Below, one piece after another: positions 16,209 through 25,998 of a stretch of DNA of 64,000 nt. Source of the DNA: Rheinheimera faecalis. GTDB lineage: Bacteria > Pseudomonadota > Gammaproteobacteria > Enterobacterales > Alteromonadaceae. The first letter of the stretch is position 1. The number at the start of each line of letters is the position of its first letter. The notes beneath the pieces were generated by a model, which was not told the DNA's origin, ran no database searches, and worked only from the letters and a program-made list of their open reading frames with translations. The DNA lies in contig NZ_JAJOYT010000003.1 in assembly GCF_021290965.1 (NCBI RefSeq), positions 186,001-250,000 of the forward strand, given 5' to 3'. A program made the translations under genes and the position numbers.

Positions 16209-17933
16209 TTATTTGCTTTTAAAAGCTTTTAACAGCAACACAAATTCGTGTTTTTCCGCCGTGGTCAGTTGCTGCAAAGTATCTTTGCGCTGCAATTCTT
16301 CCAGACGTTGACCCAGATACTGATCTTCTATAGAGCGGAAGGTATCCAGAAATTCTTTGGTTAACTGCTCTTCGGCAACCTGATGGTCCCATAAAGCCAG
16401 CTTCACTAATATGTTGTATTCAGGCATATCGCGCCAATGTTCCAGCAATTGTGCTGTGGTCAGTTCAGGCTGAGCTAATAAAGTCTGCTGTACTGTCAGC
16501 AATAACTGAATACCAGGTAAATTCGCTTCTGCCAGTTCAGGAGCCAGTGGCATCACTTTGGCAAGGGCAGGGTATTGCAGTAATAACGCAATAGCCCGGC
16601 GCATCGGCGTAATTTTAGTGGTTACAGCAGCTTTGCTCTGCACTTTAGTCTGGCTTCTGGCTGCAGTGTTTTGCTGCGACGATTTACCGACCAGCGATCC
16701 CAGGGTTTCAAACAAGGCATCGCGATAAAATTCACTTGGAATTTGTTTAATCAGCTCATTGCCTTTAACCCATAAGGCGGATTTTCCGGCATCGCTGTTT
16801 AAATCTAACTCTTTGGCCAGATGGTCAAATAAATACTGACCTAAAGGCATGGCCTGTTCCAGACGGTTTAAAAAGGTATCTTTGCCTTCTTTTTGCACCA
16901 GCGAATCCGGGTCTTCGCCGTCCGGTAAAAATACAAAATTCAGTTCCACGCCATCTTTTAAATGCGGTAAAGCACTTTGTAAGGCGCGCCATGCGGCGTC
17001 GCGGCCTGCTCTGTCGCCGTCGTAACAGCAAGTCACAGTGCTGGTCAGGCGGAATAACGTATGCATGTGATCTGGGGTCGTGGCGGTGCCTAAACAAGCC
17101 ACAGCAAAAGATATTCCTTGCTCGGCAAGCCCCACCACGTCCATATAACCTTCAACAATCAGCACACGATTCAGCCGATCCTGGCTTTGTCTGGCTTCGT
17201 ATAAACCATAAAGTTCACGGCCTTTATGGAAAAGTCGGGTCTCAGGTGAGTTTAGATACTTTGGCGTACCTTCACCTATCACCCTGCCGCCAAAACCTAT
17301 CACTCTGCCGCGTTTATCCCGGATCGGAAACATCAGCCGGTCACGGAAAAAATCGTATTCACGGCCCTGATCATTGCGGCTGATCAGTTTAATTTCAAAC
17401 AGCTGATCACGAGCTGAACGTGAAGCGCCTAATTGCTTTAACACAAAATCCCAGCTGTCAGGTGCGTAGCCTATGCCGTATTTTGTTGCTGTGGCTTCTG
17501 AAATACCACGTTTCTGCAAATAAGTGGCAGCATGAACCTGTTGCTTCAGCTGTTGCTGATACAAATGTGCCGCTTTTTGCATCTGGCTGTAATCGTCGGC
17601 CTGAGCCTGCGGATACTGCTTACCACTGCCTTGTTCGCGTGGTATCTCTAAATGATGCTGTTTCGCCAGTTCTTCAATGGCTTCTACAAATTCAAGCTGT
17701 TCGTACGCCATCATAAAACTGATGGCATTGCCGTGAGCGCCACAACCAAAGCAATGATAAAACTGTTTGTCGCTACTTACGGTAAAAGAAGGGGATTTTT
17801 CGTTATGGAAAGGGCAACAAGCCTGGTAATTCTTACCGGCCTTTTTTAACGGAACTCTGTGATCGATCAGTTCCACTATATCGGTACGAGCTAATAAGTC
17901 GTCGATAAAGTGTCTGGGGATTTGTCCTGCCAC
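16209..17933 (-). CDS. dnaG: DNA primase DnaG
   Basis: A 574-residue primase. The N-terminal CHC2 zinc finger has C40, H43, C61 and C64 (CCPFH, CFGCG). The TOPRIM catalytic core shows VLIVEGYMDVVGLAEQG and CCYDGDRAGRDAA with the acidic metal ligands. A weakly conserved C-terminal domain (about 435-574), Gln-rich, would bind the DnaB helicase. It makes RNA primers at the replication fork. It follows yqeY after 76 bp and precedes rpoD, as in the classic rpsU-dnaG-rpoD operon. Confidence 0.98.
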   Translation of the reverse strand: MAGQIPRHFIDDLLARTDIVELIDHRVPLKKAGKNYQACCPFHNEKSPSFTVSSDKQFYHCFGCGAHGNAISFMMAYEQLEFVEAIEELAKQHHLEIPREQGSGKQYPQAQADDYSQMQKAAHLYQQQLKQQVHAATYLQKRGISEATATKYGIGYAPDSWDFVLKQLGASRSARDQLFEIKLISRNDQGREYDFFRDRLMFPIRDKRGRVIGFGGRVIGEGTPKYLNSPETRLFHKGRELYGLYEARQSQDRLNRVLIVEGYMDVVGLAEQGISFAVACLGTATTPDHMHTLFRLTSTVTCCYDGDRAGRDAAWRALQSALPHLKDGVELNFVFLPDGEDPDSLVQKEGKDTFLNRLEQAMPLGQYLFDHLAKELDLNSDAGKSALWVKGNELIKQIPSEFYRDALFETLGSLVGKSSQQNTAARSQTKVQSKAAVTTKITPMRRAIALLLQYPALAKVMPLAPELAEANLPGIQLLLTVQQTLLAQPELTTAQLLEHWRDMPEYNILVKLALWDHQVAEEQLTKEFLDTFRSIEDQYLGQRLEELQRKDTLQQLTTAEKHEFVLLLKAFKSK

Positions 17934-18009
17934 CTTTTTCCTTTTTACTTGTATTCAGAAAAAGACAAGCCGTGCTAAGGGCACGGCGTGCAGTAGTTCA
18001 GCTAGAAGC

Positions 18010-18453
18010 TTAACTCAAACGAGCTTTAATAACCTGACTTAAAACGGCCATATCAGTACGGCCTTGAACCTGTGGTTTTAAGTGGGCCATGACTTTCGCC
18101 ATGTCCTGCATTCCAGAGGCTGCAACAGCAGTAATAGCTTGTTGCACTAAATCATCCAGCTCAGCCTGAGATAAGGCTTGTGGCAAAAACTGTTCTACGA
18201 TTACGATTTCTGCTAATTCAATATCAGCTAAATCTTGCCGACCTGCTGCACTGTACTGACTGGCAGATTCTTTCCGCTGTTTTACCATTTTGGTCAACAC
18301 AGGAAGAATATTGGTGTCATCAGGCACCAGCTGCGAGTCAATTTGACGTTGTTTGATTTCAGCTAAAGCTAAACGAATAGTGCCGAGACGCAATTTGTCT
18401 TTGGCACGCATTGCGTCTTTTTGGGCTTCTTGCAGCTGTTCTAACAATGCCAT
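18010..18453 (-). CDS. yqeY: YqeY family protein (GatB/YqeY domain)
   Basis: A 147-residue all-helical protein of the GatB/YqeY family (MVKQRKESASQYSAAGRQDLADIELAEI, FLPQALS, GMQDMAKVMAHLKPQVQGRTDM). The domain resembles the tail of the amidotransferase subunit GatB that binds tRNA, but the free-standing protein has no settled function. It lies 16 bp after rpsU and before dnaG, a common order in gammaproteobacteria, and is surely cotranscribed. Confidence 0.92.
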   Translation of the reverse strand: MALLEQLQEAQKDAMRAKDKLRLGTIRLALAEIKQRQIDSQLVPDDTNILPVLTKMVKQRKESASQYSAAGRQDLADIELAEIVIVEQFLPQALSQAELDDLVQQAITAVAASGMQDMAKVMAHLKPQVQGRTDMAVLSQVIKARLS

Positions 18454-18469
18454 AGGTCAGGCAATAATC

Positions 18470-18685
18470 TTAGTAAAGCTTGATGCGACGAGCGTTTTCG
18501 CGAGAAAGCTTTTTCATGTGACGCTTAACAGCGGCAGCTTTCTTACGCTTACGAACCCAAGTTGGCTTCTCGAAAAACTCTTTAGAGCGTACATCAGCTA
18601 ATACGCCAGCTTTTTCACAAGAGCGCTTGAAACGACGTAAAGCTACGTCAAATGGTTCGTTTTCTTTTACTTTAACAACAGGCAT
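18470..18685 (-). CDS. rpsU: 30S ribosomal protein S21
   Basis: A 71-residue basic protein identical in layout to E. coli S21 ([27 protein letters not shown], then a Lys/Arg-rich tail ending RRIKLY). It sits on the platform of the small subunit near the mRNA start site. It is the first gene of the operon; GAGGTGAG precedes the ATG and a small hairpin lies 24 bp upstream. Confidence 0.98.
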   Translation of the reverse strand: MPVVKVKENEPFDVALRRFKRSCEKAGVLADVRSKEFFEKPTWVRKRKKAAAVKRHMKKLSRENARRIKLY

Positions 18686-18708
18686 TAAATTCTCACCTCG
18701 GTCAACTC

Positions 18709-18725
18709 TGGTTAGTGTCTAACCA
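18709..18725 (-). promoter_or_regulatory. hairpin in the rpsU leader
   Basis: TGGTTAG and CTAACCA form a perfect 7-bp stem with a TGT loop, 24 bp before the rpsU start. It could be an operator or an mRNA leader structure for S21 control; nothing else supports a specific role. Confidence 0.3.
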
Positions 18726-18854
18726 ATACGATTAAAAATGGTGCGGCATTTTACTCAAAAGCCAGCCCCAATGTAAAGCAATAAGTGTTGTACTGGTGAT
18801 GATGCTCGGATCCCAGTACAATTCGCCGCGTAGCATATAGGTAAGGGGAGAAAA

Positions 18855-19868
18855 ATGCGAGTACTTGGCATAGAAACATCGTGTGATGAAACCGGCATCG
18901 CTGTGTACGACGAAGAGCGGGGTCTGCTAAGTCATGTGTTATACAGCCAGATCCCTTTGCATGCCGATTATGGTGGTGTAGTGCCTGAACTGGCCTCACG
19001 TGACCATATCCGTAAAACATTACCTTTAATTCAACAAGCTTTAAAAGAAGCAGGTTGTGAGGCGTCCGACATAGACGGTGTGGCTTATACAGCAGGCCCG
19101 GGTTTAGCCGGAGCTTTGTTAGTGGGTGCTTCAATAGGCCGCAGTTTAGCTTTTGCCTGGGGCAAACCAGCACTTGCAGTGCATCATATGGAAGGCCATT
19201 TACTGGCACCTATGCTGGAAGAAAACCCACCGGAGTTTCCTTTTATCGCCTTGTTAGTCTCTGGCGGTCACACCCAGTTAGTTCGGGTAGATGGCATAGG
19301 TCATTATCAGTTATTGGGCGAATCTGTCGATGATGCTGCAGGCGAAGCTTTTGATAAAACAGCTAAATTGATGGGGCTGGAGTATCCGGGTGGACCTTTG
19401 CTTGCCAAGTTAGCGACCCAGGGTCAGGCCGATAAATATGCGTTTCCTCGTCCAATGACAGACAGACCAGGTTTGAATTTCAGTTTCAGTGGTTTAAAAA
19501 CTGCCGCTGCTAATGTGATTGCAGCTGAAGGCAAAAGCCCTGAAGTACAGGCAGATATCGCAGCGTCATTCCAGCAGGCTGTAGTGGATACACTGGTTTT
19601 AAAGTGTCGTCGTGCGTTAAAAGAGCAGCGCTTAAAACGTTTAGTGGTGGCAGGTGGTGTCAGTGCCAATACATCGTTACGTGAACAGCTGGAAGTTTTA
19701 CTGAAAAGCTTAAAAGGCGAAGTCTATTACCCACGTAAAGAATTCTGCACCGACAATGGCGCTATGATTGCTTTTGCTGGCTTCCAGCGCTTAAGAGCAG
19801 GGCAGCATCAAGATTTAACCATAGGCGTAACGCCACGTTGGCCTATGGAGCAGTTGCCAGCACTTTAA
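18855..19868 (+). CDS. tsaD: tRNA N6-threonylcarbamoyladenosine transferase subunit TsaD
   Basis: A 337-residue ASKHA-fold enzyme. It opens [14 protein letters not shown], and the metal-binding HHMEGH lies near residue 110; [19 protein letters not shown] and [11 protein letters not shown] are all family signatures. With TsaB, TsaC and TsaE it moves the threonylcarbamoyl group to A37 of tRNAs reading ANN codons. It is divergent from rpsU and convergent with plsY (stop codons adjacent). AAGGGGAG precedes the ATG. Confidence 0.98.
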   Translation: MRVLGIETSCDETGIAVYDEERGLLSHVLYSQIPLHADYGGVVPELASRDHIRKTLPLIQQALKEAGCEASDIDGVAYTAGPGLAGALLVGASIGRSLAFAWGKPALAVHHMEGHLLAPMLEENPPEFPFIALLVSGGHTQLVRVDGIGHYQLLGESVDDAAGEAFDKTAKLMGLEYPGGPLLAKLATQGQADKYAFPRPMTDRPGLNFSFSGLKTAAANVIAAEGKSPEVQADIAASFQQAVVDTLVLKCRRALKEQRLKRLVVAGGVSANTSLREQLEVLLKSLKGEVYYPRKEFCTDNGAMIAFAGFQRLRAGQHQDLTIGVTPRWPMEQLPAL

Positions 19869-20492
19869 TTATTCTTGTTCGGGATCTTGAGGTTTGGTTT
19901 TGCGGTTTTTATGCCAAACCTTAGTTTCCTGACCATTCCAGAGCCTGATGATATTGTCTTTGTGACGGATAATAATCAAAAGGCTTAGCATAGACACTGG
20001 AATGGTATACAGAGGTTTGATAAACCAGGTGAAAATGGGCGCAAGGCCTACAGTGACAATAGCGGCCAATGACGAGTAGCCGGTAGCCCCTATCAGCATC
20101 ATCCAGGTAGAAATCAATAAACCCGCTAAATCAAGCCCTATAGGCATCATACTGCCAAAAGCTGTAGCAACTGCTTTACCGCCTTTAAAGCCAAAAAAGA
20201 TGGGGAATATATGACCTAAGCAGGCGCAGACTGCAATCATACCCAGATAAAAGGCTTCTATGCCTAAAAAATAAGAACCCCAAACCGGAATAGTGCCTTT
20301 GAGCACATCAAATACCAGCACCATAGAGGCTGGAACAGCGCCGCCTAAACGCAATACGTTGGTTGCGCCCGGATTACCTGAACCATGAGTGCGCGGATCG
20401 GGCAGCCTGAATATGCGGCTGACCAGAATGGCAGACGAGATTGAGCCGCTTAAATAAGCTAACAGCATCAAAATCGCTATAGTGACGGTCAT
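19869..20492 (-). CDS. plsY: glycerol-3-phosphate acyltransferase PlsY
   Basis: A 207-residue inner-membrane protein with five or more predicted helices. It has the PlsY motifs [12 protein letters not shown] (about 37-48), [12 protein letters not shown] (about 97-108) and a loop ending near GYSSLAAIV. It acylates glycerol-3-phosphate from acyl-phosphate, the first step of phospholipid synthesis, working with PlsX. It is divergent from folB. Confidence 0.96.
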   Translation of the reverse strand: MTVTIAILMLLAYLSGSISSAILVSRIFRLPDPRTHGSGNPGATNVLRLGGAVPASMVLVFDVLKGTIPVWGSYFLGIEAFYLGMIAVCACLGHIFPIFFGFKGGKAVATAFGSMMPIGLDLAGLLISTWMMLIGATGYSSLAAIVTVGLAPIFTWFIKPLYTIPVSMLSLLIIIRHKDNIIRLWNGQETKVWHKNRKTKPQDPEQE

Positions 20493-20629
20493 GGATTAAG
20501 GTTCCTCAGTCCGGCAAAGTGCGCTAAAATCGCGTCCTGTTTAATAAGGTGTTCAGAGTATAGGCTTTTTTAATTTTTGCCTATCCGACCAGCCTACCTG
20601 AAACAAGTCTTTAACAAAAGCGGAAATCT

Positions 20630-20983
20630 ATGACGGATATAGTTTTTATCAAGCAATTCAAGGTTCAGACGGTAATAGGTGTGTATGAGTGGGAAAAAGC
20701 CATACAGCAGACGCTGGAGTTTGATTTAGAACTGTCGACCGATATCCGCCAGGCCGCCGCGACTGACGATTTGCAATATACGCTGGATTACAGCGCTGTT
20801 TGTACTGCTATTGCAGAACTATGCCAGCAACCTCATGAATTAATTGAAACTGTGGCTGAAAAAGTAGCAGCTATGGTGTTGGAAAAATTCCCGACTAAAG
20901 CGGTAAAAGTGACTATTGCTAAGCCTGCTGCTGTGCCAGCTGCTGCCAGTGTCGGTGTATCTATATCCCGCGGGAATTGGTAA
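20630..20983 (+). CDS. folB: dihydroneopterin aldolase FolB
   Basis: A 117-residue single-domain enzyme (VFIKQFKVQTVIGVYEWEKAIQQTLEFDLEL opening, LDYSAVCTAI, then LIETVAEKVA with the catalytic Glu). It cleaves dihydroneopterin to 6-hydroxymethyl-dihydropterin in folate synthesis. Its TAA overlaps the folK ATG by one base (TAATG), so the two are coupled. Confidence 0.96.
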   Translation: MTDIVFIKQFKVQTVIGVYEWEKAIQQTLEFDLELSTDIRQAAATDDLQYTLDYSAVCTAIAELCQQPHELIETVAEKVAAMVLEKFPTKAVKVTIAKPAAVPAAASVGVSISRGNW

Positions 20984-21492
20984 TGGCGCTGATTTATATC
21001 AGTATTGGCAGCAACATAGAGCGTGATTTGCATATCAGCGCTGCTTATCTTGAGCTGTCTGCATTATTCGGTGACATTCGCTGCTCTGCTGTGTATGAAA
21101 GTGAAGCTGTGGGTTTTGATGGTGATGCGTTTTATAATCTGGTGGCTGAAGCCAACACCCATTTATCTGTGGCTGACTGTGTCGCGGCTTTTAAGGCGAT
21201 AGAACAGAAATATGGCCGGCCTGCCAAATCGCCTAAGTTTTGCGGCAAACGGCTGGATCTGGATTTGCTGACGTACGATCAACTCGTGTGCAAAGAACCT
21301 GTTGAATTACCGCGGGACGAAATTACTAAAAACGCCTTTGTATTGTTGCCTTTGTCCGAACTGGCACCAGAGCAAATCCATCCGCTGACAGGTCAAAACT
21401 ATCAGCAGATGTGGCAAAACTACCAAGTGCCACAGAAGCTGTGGCAAGTGGCATTTAACTGGCCGGATGCTGCTCCTGCCACTGCTGTTTAG
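20983..21492 (+). CDS. folK: HPPK, pterin pyrophosphokinase FolK
   Basis: 169 residues from the ATG at 20983, which overlaps the folB stop; the TTG at 20977 is not needed. Motifs are [18 protein letters not shown] and the [10 protein letters not shown] box with the Mg-binding Asp pair. It transfers pyrophosphate from ATP to 6-hydroxymethyl-dihydropterin, the step after FolB. Its 3' end overlaps the convergent cca gene by 38 bp. Confidence 0.95.
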   Translation: MALIYISIGSNIERDLHISAAYLELSALFGDIRCSAVYESEAVGFDGDAFYNLVAEANTHLSVADCVAAFKAIEQKYGRPAKSPKFCGKRLDLDLLTYDQLVCKEPVELPRDEITKNAFVLLPLSELAPEQIHPLTGQNYQQMWQNYQVPQKLWQVAFNWPDAAPATAV

Positions 21493-22708
21493 CTGCGCTA
21501 ATAGCCTCAAGCCGTGCCTTGGCAACTTCCAGTTTAATAGCCTCACCTTTTAAACCCAAAGCGACAATAGTCTTCACATCGATAGCACGAGCTGCATTGG
21601 CGAGCTGACGTAAATAGTCAGCTTGTGGGTAATCAGCCTGTTCAAAGCCGGTACGACCACGTAAATCGGCTATGGCACAGAGCAGCAATAAATCCAGACG
21701 TTCGGGTTTACGCCACAGATCTATGCTATCAAATAACTTTTGTACTGTGGCAGGGCGAAGCTCAAAAGCTTTGTGCAGCAACTGATGATATTCACAGGCC
21801 AATAACGCCAAATCACGACAGTCGTTGGGTACTCTAATGCGGCTACAAAGCTCCTGTACTAAAGGCAAGCCACTATGCTCATGACCATGATGTTTTGGCC
21901 ATAAAGCCGGGTCTGTAATACCTTTACCCACATCATGACAAAGCGCGGCAAAACGCACATCTAATCGGTCAGACAATAAAGCCGCTTGTTTCAGCACGAG
22001 CATGCAGTGGATGCCGGTATCTATTTCCGGATGCCACTGCGGCGGGTTGGGTACTCCCCACAGCTGATCCAGTTCGGGCATCAATACTTTTAACGCGCCA
22101 CAGCTATGCAGCAACTCAAAATAAGCTTGTGGGTCTTGTTCTGTTAAAGCGCGGGCCGTTTCCTGCCAGACCCGCTCAGCGGTTAAATGCTGCAGCTCTC
22201 CACTGTGGCTCAGTTCTGTCATTAACTGCAGAGTTTCAGCAGCAACAGTAAAACCTTTATGGAAATAACGGGCATAAAAACGGGCAACTCTTAATACCCG
22301 CAGTGGGTCTTCACTAAAAGCAGGGGAGACATGACGCAGAATTTTTGCGTTGATATCAGCCACACCGCCATAAGGGTCGTGCAGCTGGCCTGCATCATCT
22401 TTGGCTATCGCATTGATGGTTAGGTCACGACGCTGCAAATCCTGCTCTAAGGTGACGTCTTGTGCAAAATAACAGGCAAAACCTGTGTAGCCCTGGCCTT
22501 GTTTACGTTCTGTGCGGGCTAAAGCGTATTCCTGTTTGGTTTTGGGATGCAAAAACACCGGGAAATCTTTGCCCACAGCCTGATAACCCAACCCCAGTAA
22601 TTGTTCAGGTGTAGCACCAACCACCAGCCAGTCCTGGTCCAAAGCCGGGTAGCCCAACAGCTCGTCGCGAACAGCTCCGCCCACAAGATAAATTTTCAAT
22701 GCTTTCAC
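21455..22708 (-). CDS. cca: multifunctional CCA tRNA nucleotidyltransferase
   Basis: A 417-residue class II CCA-adding enzyme. The head domain begins [15 protein letters not shown] and holds the catalytic DQDW acid pair and [10 protein letters not shown]; neck and body follow, then an HD phosphohydrolase domain (ALCHDVGKG, about 257-265). It adds or repairs the CCA end of tRNAs. The listed start is GTG (22708); a TTG at codon 4 (22699) would give MKIYLVGG exactly as in E. coli and is equally spaced from AGGGG, so the start is uncertain by 3 codons. A 124-bp repeat lies just upstream. Confidence 0.96.
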   Translation of the reverse strand: MKALKIYLVGGAVRDELLGYPALDQDWLVVGATPEQLLGLGYQAVGKDFPVFLHPKTKQEYALARTERKQGQGYTGFACYFAQDVTLEQDLQRRDLTINAIAKDDAGQLHDPYGGVADINAKILRHVSPAFSEDPLRVLRVARFYARYFHKGFTVAAETLQLMTELSHSGELQHLTAERVWQETARALTEQDPQAYFELLHSCGALKVLMPELDQLWGVPNPPQWHPEIDTGIHCMLVLKQAALLSDRLDVRFAALCHDVGKGITDPALWPKHHGHEHSGLPLVQELCSRIRVPNDCRDLALLACEYHQLLHKAFELRPATVQKLFDSIDLWRKPERLDLLLLCAIADLRGRTGFEQADYPQADYLRQLANAARAIDVKTIVALGLKGEAIKLEVAKARLEAISAAKQQWQEQHPAS

Positions 22709-22732
22709 ACCCCTGATTTTTTTGCCATTATA

Positions 22733-22856
22733 TACCCGTCGTTCTTAAAGCTGCAGCTTTGTTGCCTGCGTTCTCTCGCCCCAATCACATAGGAAAACTA
22801 TGCTCATGGGGTCTCGTTCGCTTGTCGCCTCCCTGCAACTTCAATTACTTAGGGTA
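22733..22856. repeat. ERIC-like 124-bp imperfect palindrome, copy A
   Basis: Begins TACCCGTCGT and ends ACTTAGGGTA. The outer arms (CTTGAAG/GCTGCAG type against CTGCAACTTCAA) and the inner arms (CCCCAATCACATAG against CTATGCTCATGGGG) pair, giving a long cruciform-like hairpin. Four other full copies occur in the window. Confidence 0.85.
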
Positions 22857-22902
22857 AAATTTTTGCTTGGCGTTGTCGCCAAAACTCAGCAGCGGGAACC
22901 TT

Positions 22903-23811
22903 ATGTATACCGGATTTTTCGGTTTAACCAGTCAGCCTTTTTCCATAGCGCCTAACCCTGACTTTCTATTTTTAAGTCCTCGCCACGCCGAAGCTCTGGC
23001 GCATTTGCGTTATGGTTTAGGTGAGGCTGGTGGTTTTGTGTTGTTAACGGGGGAAGTCGGTACTGGCAAAACCACAGTGTCGCGCTGTTTATTGCAGGAA
23101 CTGACCGATCAAACTGAAGTGGCTTTTATCTTAAATCCCACTTTAAACGAACTGGAATTGCTGGCTGCTATTTGTGATCAGCTAAAAATCCGCTACAAAA
23201 AATCCGACGCCAGCTTAAAAATGCTGACCGACAAAATTACCAACCGTCTGATGAAAAACCATCAGGCCGGTAAAAATACCATTTTAATTATCGATGAAGC
23301 CCAGCATTTACAGCCCGCCGTGCTCGAACAACTGCGTTTGTTAACCAACTTAGAAACTAATACTAAAAAACTGCTGCAGGTGATTTTAATAGGTCAGCCT
23401 GAATTGCAGCAGCTGTTACAGCGTCAGGATTTACGTCAGCTGGCGCAGCGGATCACGGCGCGTTATCACTTAATGCCTTTGACCGAGCAGGAAGTGCAGC
23501 AGTACATCAGTTATCGTTTACAAGTTGCTGGTTGTAGCCGTCCTGTGTTTACAGCTTCTGCGGTAAAAAAATTATTTCAATTATCAGGTGGTATTCCACG
23601 CCTGCTCAATTTAATCTGCGACCGCGCTTTGTTAGGGGGTTATAGTCAGCAAAAGGCGTTAATTGACGCAGGTCTGGTCAATCAGGCGGCTTCAGAAGTG
23701 CTGGCGATAAAACCTCAACCGGAAAAAGCGGCCTGGCCTGTGTGGTTATGGCCGGTGTTAACGCTGGTGGCGTTAGGTGTTGGTGCAGGGCTGTCTGCAT
23801 TTATTTGGTAG
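22903..23811 (+). CDS. gspA: GspA/ExeA-like AAA ATPase
   Basis: 302 residues from the ATG at 22903 (MYTGFFGLTSQPFSIAPNP, the usual start), preceded by GGGAAC; the upstream TTG at 22867 would run from the repeat. Walker A is GEVGTGKTT and Walker B ILIIDEAQ; GGIPRLLNLICDRALL is the sensor/arginine region. A single helix ends the protein. It matches the ATPase half of ExeA/GspA, which with ExeB remodels peptidoglycan for assembly of the type II secretin; the C-terminal peptidoglycan-binding domain of ExeA is missing, making it more like MshM in length. The GspB partner follows after 9 bp, and no other type II secretion gene is here. Confidence 0.88.
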   Translation: MYTGFFGLTSQPFSIAPNPDFLFLSPRHAEALAHLRYGLGEAGGFVLLTGEVGTGKTTVSRCLLQELTDQTEVAFILNPTLNELELLAAICDQLKIRYKKSDASLKMLTDKITNRLMKNHQAGKNTILIIDEAQHLQPAVLEQLRLLTNLETNTKKLLQVILIGQPELQQLLQRQDLRQLAQRITARYHLMPLTEQEVQQYISYRLQVAGCSRPVFTASAVKKLFQLSGGIPRLLNLICDRALLGGYSQQKALIDAGLVNQAASEVLAIKPQPEKAAWPVWLWPVLTLVALGVGAGLSAFIW

Positions 23812-23820
23812 GAACCCGTC

Positions 23821-24639
23821 ATGTCGTTATTAATGGATGCGTTAAAGCAACAACAGCAAGTGCCGGTGGCCGCAGTAAAAGCTGCATCAGGCCATGGCTG
23901 GCGTATTGCTGCTTTAACTTTATTAGTGGTTTTAGGTTTACTGCTGGGCTTTTTTATTGGCCAGTATCAATTCGATCAAAAACAGCCTGTCGCTGAAGTG
24001 GTGGTTGCTCCTGTTGTTCAGGCTGCACCTGCTATTGCCAATGCGGCTGATATCGCGATGGAACTGCAACTGGCGGCCGATTTATTAAAACCAACAGAGC
24101 CTGTGCAACTGGAAGCAGTGCCGGAAGAAGATCCGCAATTGGTTGTATCGGCCAAACGCGGTGAGAAAGTATTAGGGCGCTCGACCGATGAAGACTTTGT
24201 TGATTTTGAACAAATGCAGGAAGCGGACACAGAAGAAGAATTAACCCCGGTTGACGAATTATTACCAGCAGCAGAGCTGGAAGAATCCGATGTATCAGCT
24301 GAACTTCGTGGTAAATTTGAGTCTGCTTTGGCGGCCGCCGAAAGTCCGGAGCGACGCAAACAAGAAATTAATTACCACGATGTCCCGGCCCAGGATATTA
24401 ATCAGCTGGATGATTTATTACAGCGCCAGTTACCTTCGTTACGCTTTGAAGCTCATGTCTACGCAACGGATGCCAAACAACGTTGGATCAAAGTAAATGG
24501 CAAAGACTTGCAACAAGGCCAGTGGGTGACCGCTGATATTCAGGTCAAAGAAATATTGCCGCAGTATGTGGTGCTGCAGTTTAATCAGGTACAGTTTAGT
24601 GTCGAAGCCTTAGCTGACTGGAGTTATCAACGCCGTTAA
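23821..24639 (+). CDS. gspB: GspB/ExeB-like protein
   Basis: A 272-residue bitopic protein: it starts MSLLMDALKQQQQ, has one membrane helix (about 28-48), a long acidic and Pro/Ala-rich periplasmic linker (about 55-190), and a C-terminal domain (about 200-268: LPSLRFEAHVYAT, RWIKVNGKDLQQGQWV, ILPQYVVLQF) that matches the GspB/PulB family. With GspA it helps place the secretin in the outer membrane. The gene is coupled to gspA and convergent with the HD-GYP gene. Confidence 0.88.
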   Translation: MSLLMDALKQQQQVPVAAVKAASGHGWRIAALTLLVVLGLLLGFFIGQYQFDQKQPVAEVVVAPVVQAAPAIANAADIAMELQLAADLLKPTEPVQLEAVPEEDPQLVVSAKRGEKVLGRSTDEDFVDFEQMQEADTEEELTPVDELLPAAELEESDVSAELRGKFESALAAAESPERRKQEINYHDVPAQDINQLDDLLQRQLPSLRFEAHVYATDAKQRWIKVNGKDLQQGQWVTADIQVKEILPQYVVLQFNQVQFSVEALADWSYQRR

Positions 24640-24647
24640 AGGCGTTG

Positions 24648-25862
24648 TTACTCCAGCACTGATTGACGGAAAAAACGAATAATATCAATGCCAAAATCTT
24701 CAGGCATCACAGCGCCTTCAATCTCCAGATCCACTTTATTACTCGCCAGATCAACAATAGAAATTTCGATATAACGTCTGAACTTGCAGTTGTAAAACAC
24801 TTTGATCACAGGACGCAGCGGATCTTGTTCGTTGGTTTTAATCACTATGCCCAGTTTGTCATTGCTTAGCCGGACCAGCGTGCCAACAGGGTGAATACCT
24901 ATAGCTTTAATAAACTGCGCCAACAGCACAGGGTCAAAACTTTGAGGGGATTCGCGTTTTAATATTTTCAGCGCCGAAATACCGGTCTGGCCTTCTTTGT
25001 AACAGCGTTGTGCAGTAATGGCATCGTACGTGTCGACTATAGAAATCATCCGGCCATAAACAGAGATTTGCTGCTCAGCCAAACCATGAGGATAACCTTT
25101 GCCATCCAGCCGCTCGTGATGCACGGCCGCCACATCAATACTGATGGGGCTTAAGCCTGGTATTTTCTGTAAAATTTCATGGCTATACACCACATGGCGG
25201 CGCATCTCACCAAATTCTTCAGCCGTCAGTTTGCCGGGTTTATTCAGTATGCTGTCCGGTACCAGAATTTTGCCTATGTCGTGCAACAAGGCGCCTGTGG
25301 CCAGTTGCTGGATCAGCTCTTCGTCAAATTTCATTTGTTTGGCAAAAATGGTCATTAGAATAGACACATTGACCGAGTGTTCCAGCAGGTACGCATCTTT
25401 TTCGCGGATGCGGCTGATGCAGAGTAGGGCATCCTGATTACGAAATACCGAGTCGATAAAGCCCGTAGCGCAGTCCTGAAACTGTTGCAGGTTCAACTCA
25501 CGGCCCGCCTGAATATCGGCAAAAGCTTTTTTCTGCAGGCCTTTGGCTTGTTGGTATAAGGTGTTGGCCTGGCCTAACTCTTGTTCGAAACTGACTTTTT
25601 CGCGTATTCTTCCTGTTGACGCTACAGGCATAGGTTCTGATGATGCGGCTGCTTCCACTTTGGGTTGCTCCAAAGTTTTACTTAAATCCACCACCAGTTC
25701 CAGCACGCCTTTTTTCTTCAGTTGCTCTATCACAGCCTCAGTTCTGGCCCAGCCCTGGGTTTTAATTTCGACATTGCCTTTTTGCTTATGCACAGACACC
25801 ACGTACATGCCTGGCTGCAATTCGGTAATTCTAAGAACTTTAAGCTGAGCTGGTGCTGTCAT
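24648..25862 (-). CDS. HD-GYP domain cyclic-di-GMP phosphodiesterase
   Basis: A 404-residue cytoplasmic protein. An N-terminal DUF3391-type domain (about 1-130) precedes an HD-GYP domain (about 140-330) with H162, H194-D195 (HDIGK), H223, HH248-249 and GYP256-258 (HHERLDGKGYP), the full metal-ligand and signature set, so it should be active on c-di-GMP. A small beta-rich tail (about 340-404) follows. It probably tunes the switch between motility and biofilm. No receiver or membrane part is present. It stands alone between the convergent gspB and putA. Confidence 0.9.
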   Translation of the reverse strand: MTAPAQLKVLRITELQPGMYVVSVHKQKGNVEIKTQGWARTEAVIEQLKKKGVLELVVDLSKTLEQPKVEAAASSEPMPVASTGRIREKVSFEQELGQANTLYQQAKGLQKKAFADIQAGRELNLQQFQDCATGFIDSVFRNQDALLCISRIREKDAYLLEHSVNVSILMTIFAKQMKFDEELIQQLATGALLHDIGKILVPDSILNKPGKLTAEEFGEMRRHVVYSHEILQKIPGLSPISIDVAAVHHERLDGKGYPHGLAEQQISVYGRMISIVDTYDAITAQRCYKEGQTGISALKILKRESPQSFDPVLLAQFIKAIGIHPVGTLVRLSNDKLGIVIKTNEQDPLRPVIKVFYNCKFRRYIEISIVDLASNKVDLEIEGAVMPEDFGIDIIRFFRQSVLE

Positions 25863-25942
25863 AGGCTGACTCTGGAATTGCCGAACTTCGGAAATTCGTT
25901 AATATGTGTAAATATGAAAAAAATGATACATCGTTTTCAGGC

Positions 25943-25969
25943 AAAAAAAAAGCCCGCAACAAGGCGGGC
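25943..25969 (-). terminator. Rho-independent terminator of putA
   Basis: GCCCGC and GCGGGC pair (25952-25957 with 25964-25969); on the minus strand a run of nine T follows. It ends the putA transcript. Confidence 0.9.
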
Positions 25970-25998
25970 CTGACATTTAATTAGCTTTTGCTGAAGTT

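Noticed and set aside
16991-17383. Rightward ORF of 130 codons inside dnaG
   Set aside because: It is antisense to a conserved primase, rich in Arg and Cys, without ribosome site or known motif; a shadow ORF.
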